DNA from: Lentisphaeria bacterium
GTDB taxonomy: Bacteria > Verrucomicrobiota > Lentisphaeria > Oligosphaerales > Oligosphaeraceae
Direction of reading: 5' to 3'
DNA: 8,352 nt
Assembly (NCBI GenBank): GCA_028699735.1
Contig: JAQVUB010000090.1
Span: 1-8,352 of the forward strand
Shown: positions 7,242 to 8,352 of the stretch, piece after piece
Layout: every line of letters starts with the position of its first letter
Numbering within the stretch: the first letter of the stretch is position 1
Notes under the pieces: model-generated
Told to the model about the DNA's origin: nothing
Seen by the model: only the letters and a program-made list of their open reading frames with translations
Database searches by the model: none
Program-made: the position numbers and the translations under genes

Positions 7242-7314
7242 AAAAAAATTGCCGTATTTGGATGTTTTTTCTCTGGTATGCCGGGGAAGAGATTGTTAGA
7301 AGCACTTGCAAATC

Positions 7315-7320
7315 AAGGAG
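7315..7320 (+). promoter_or_regulatory. Shine-Dalgarno that fixes the gap start
   Basis: AAGGAG lies nine bases before the ATG at 7330. This excludes the in-frame ATG at 7306, which would place the ribosome site inside the coding sequence and add eight residues before the conserved MIKVGINGFGRIGR start. Confidence 0.85.
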
Positions 7321-7329
7321 ACTGGACAG

Positions 7330-8328
7330 ATGATCAAAGTTGGTATTAATGGTTTTGGCCGTATTGGCCGTATGGTTTTTCGCGCGGCTGTTGAGAATTT
7401 TGGCAGCGACATTGAGGTTGTTGCGATCAACGACCTGCTCGAGCCGGATTATCTGGCCTACATGCTGAAATATGATTCCGTTCATGGTCGTTTTGACGGT
7501 GATGTCAAAGTGGATGGTGCGAAGATGATCGTCAACGGCAAGGCTATTCGCCTGACTGCTGAAAAAGATCCTGCCAATCTGAAGTGGAATGAAGTTGGCG
7601 TGGATGTGGTTGTCGAGTCCACTGGTTTCTTCCTGACCGATGAAACTGCGCGTAAGCATATCACTGCCGGTGCGAAAAAGGTTATTCTTTCTGCTCCGTC
7701 GAAGGATGACACTCCAATGTTTGTTTATGGTGTCAACGATAAGTCCTACAAGGGCCAGGACATCATTTCCAATGCCTCCTGCACGACCAACTGCCTGGCT
7801 CCGATCGCAAAAGTCCTCAATGACAATTTCGGCATCAAGCGCGGTTTGATGACCACCGTCCATGCCACCACTGCAACCCAGAAGACGGTTGACGGCCCCT
7901 CGAATAAAGACTGGCGCGGCGGACGAGGCATCCTGGAGAACATCATTCCCTCGAGCACGGGTGCTGCCAAGGCTGTTGGCAAAGTTCTGCCGGTTCTGAA
8001 GGGCAAACTGACCGGTATGTCGATGCGCGTTCCGACCTCTGATGTCTCGGTTGTCGATCTGACCGTCGAGCTTGAAAAAGAAACCGATTACGCAGACATC
8101 TGCGCTGCCATGAAGGCTGCCGCTGCAGGCGAACTCAAGGGCATCCTCGGTTACACTGAGGACAAAGTTGTTTCAACCGATTTCCGCGGGGATCCCCGTA
8201 CCTCCATCTTCGACAAAGATGCCGGCATTCAGCTCGACAAGACCTTTGTCAAAGTCGTCAGCTGGTATGACAATGAATGGGGTTACTCCAATAAAGTCCT
8301 GGAAATGGTTCGCGTCATCGCACGCTGA
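7330..8328 (+). CDS. gap: Glyceraldehyde-3-phosphate dehydrogenase, type I
   Basis: This cytoplasmic enzyme oxidises and phosphorylates glyceraldehyde-3-phosphate to 1,3-bisphosphoglycerate with NAD, the central redox step of glycolysis, and runs in reverse in gluconeogenesis. The 332-residue protein has the usual family length. It shows the nucleotide-binding start INGFGRIGR (6-14), D35 after the second strand as in NAD-using forms, the catalytic SNASCTTNC (147-155) with C151, catalytic H178 in TTVHATT, the substrate loop with DGPSNKDWRGGRG (188-200) as in the E. coli GapA type, and the C-terminal SWYDNEWGYS (311-320). The start at 7330 is set by the Shine-Dalgarno and by the conserved N-terminus. 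The gene diverges from the kinase and has its own candidate promoter. The 24 bases after the TGA hold no terminator, so transcription may continue into a gene beyond the window. Confidence 0.98.
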   Translation: MIKVGINGFGRIGRMVFRAAVENFGSDIEVVAINDLLEPDYLAYMLKYDSVHGRFDGDVKVDGAKMIVNGKAIRLTAEKDPANLKWNEVGVDVVVESTGFFLTDETARKHITAGAKKVILSAPSKDDTPMFVYGVNDKSYKGQDIISNASCTTNCLAPIAKVLNDNFGIKRGLMTTVHATTATQKTVDGPSNKDWRGGRGILENIIPSSTGAAKAVGKVLPVLKGKLTGMSMRVPTSDVSVVDLTVELEKETDYADICAAMKAAAAGELKGILGYTEDKVVSTDFRGDPRTSIFDKDAGIQLDKTFVKVVSWYDNEWGYSNKVLEMVRVIAR

Positions 8329-8352
8329 CAGACCCCCTGATCAGAACATAAA

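Noticed and set aside
7069..7299. Plus-strand open frame of 76 codons upstream of gap
   Set aside because: It starts in the loop of the foldback element and covers the candidate promoter. There is no supporting domain.

Overview
The window looks like ordinary chromosomal DNA from a bacterium of roughly balanced GC content. It holds three genes on the minus strand (in transcription order: a large membrane-bound hybrid histidine kinase, a neutral-ceramidase-family protein, and the phosphoglucosamine mutase gene glmM, cut by the left edge) and one divergent plus-strand gene, glyceraldehyde-3-phosphate dehydrogenase. The small ceramidase-like protein, the periplasmic-binding-protein-type kinase sensor and the dispersed intergenic repeats would fit the Planctomycetes-Verrucomicrobia-Lentisphaerae group, Lentisphaerota in particular. 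That placement is an inference from gene flavour, not from a marker gene.

Layout: 1-1231 glmM (minus, C-terminus missing); 1259-1341 a GC-rich array of short tandem and inverted repeats that runs into the 3' end of the next gene; 1305-2705 ceramidase-family protein (minus); 2732-2785 a single copy of a dispersed repeat arm in the 85-bp gap; 2791-6771 hybrid histidine kinase (minus); 6772-7329 a 558-bp divergent intergenic region with a miniature inverted-repeat transposable element (6978-7171, flanked by 9-bp target duplications) and a candidate promoter; 7330-8328 gap (plus). The last 24 bases (8329-8352) follow the gap stop and show no recognisable feature.

How the genes work together: glmM supplies glucosamine-1-phosphate for peptidoglycan and lipopolysaccharide precursors, and gap is the central glycolytic dehydrogenase. 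Both are housekeeping genes. The kinase has no partner regulator in view; its periplasmic sensor suggests it responds to a small ligand. The three minus-strand genes are separated by only 73 and 85 bp, so co-transcription is possible, but both gaps are filled by repeats rather than clear regulatory sites.

The most distinctive find is not a gene. It is the foldback element at 6978-7171: imperfect inverted arms of about 80 bp, a perfect 21-bp core at the hairpin tip, and the exact duplication CACGTGCCC abutting both ends. A related solo arm lies about 4.3 kb away, upstream of the ceramidase-family gene. I saw no CRISPR array, tRNA, rRNA, complete insertion sequence or defence system.
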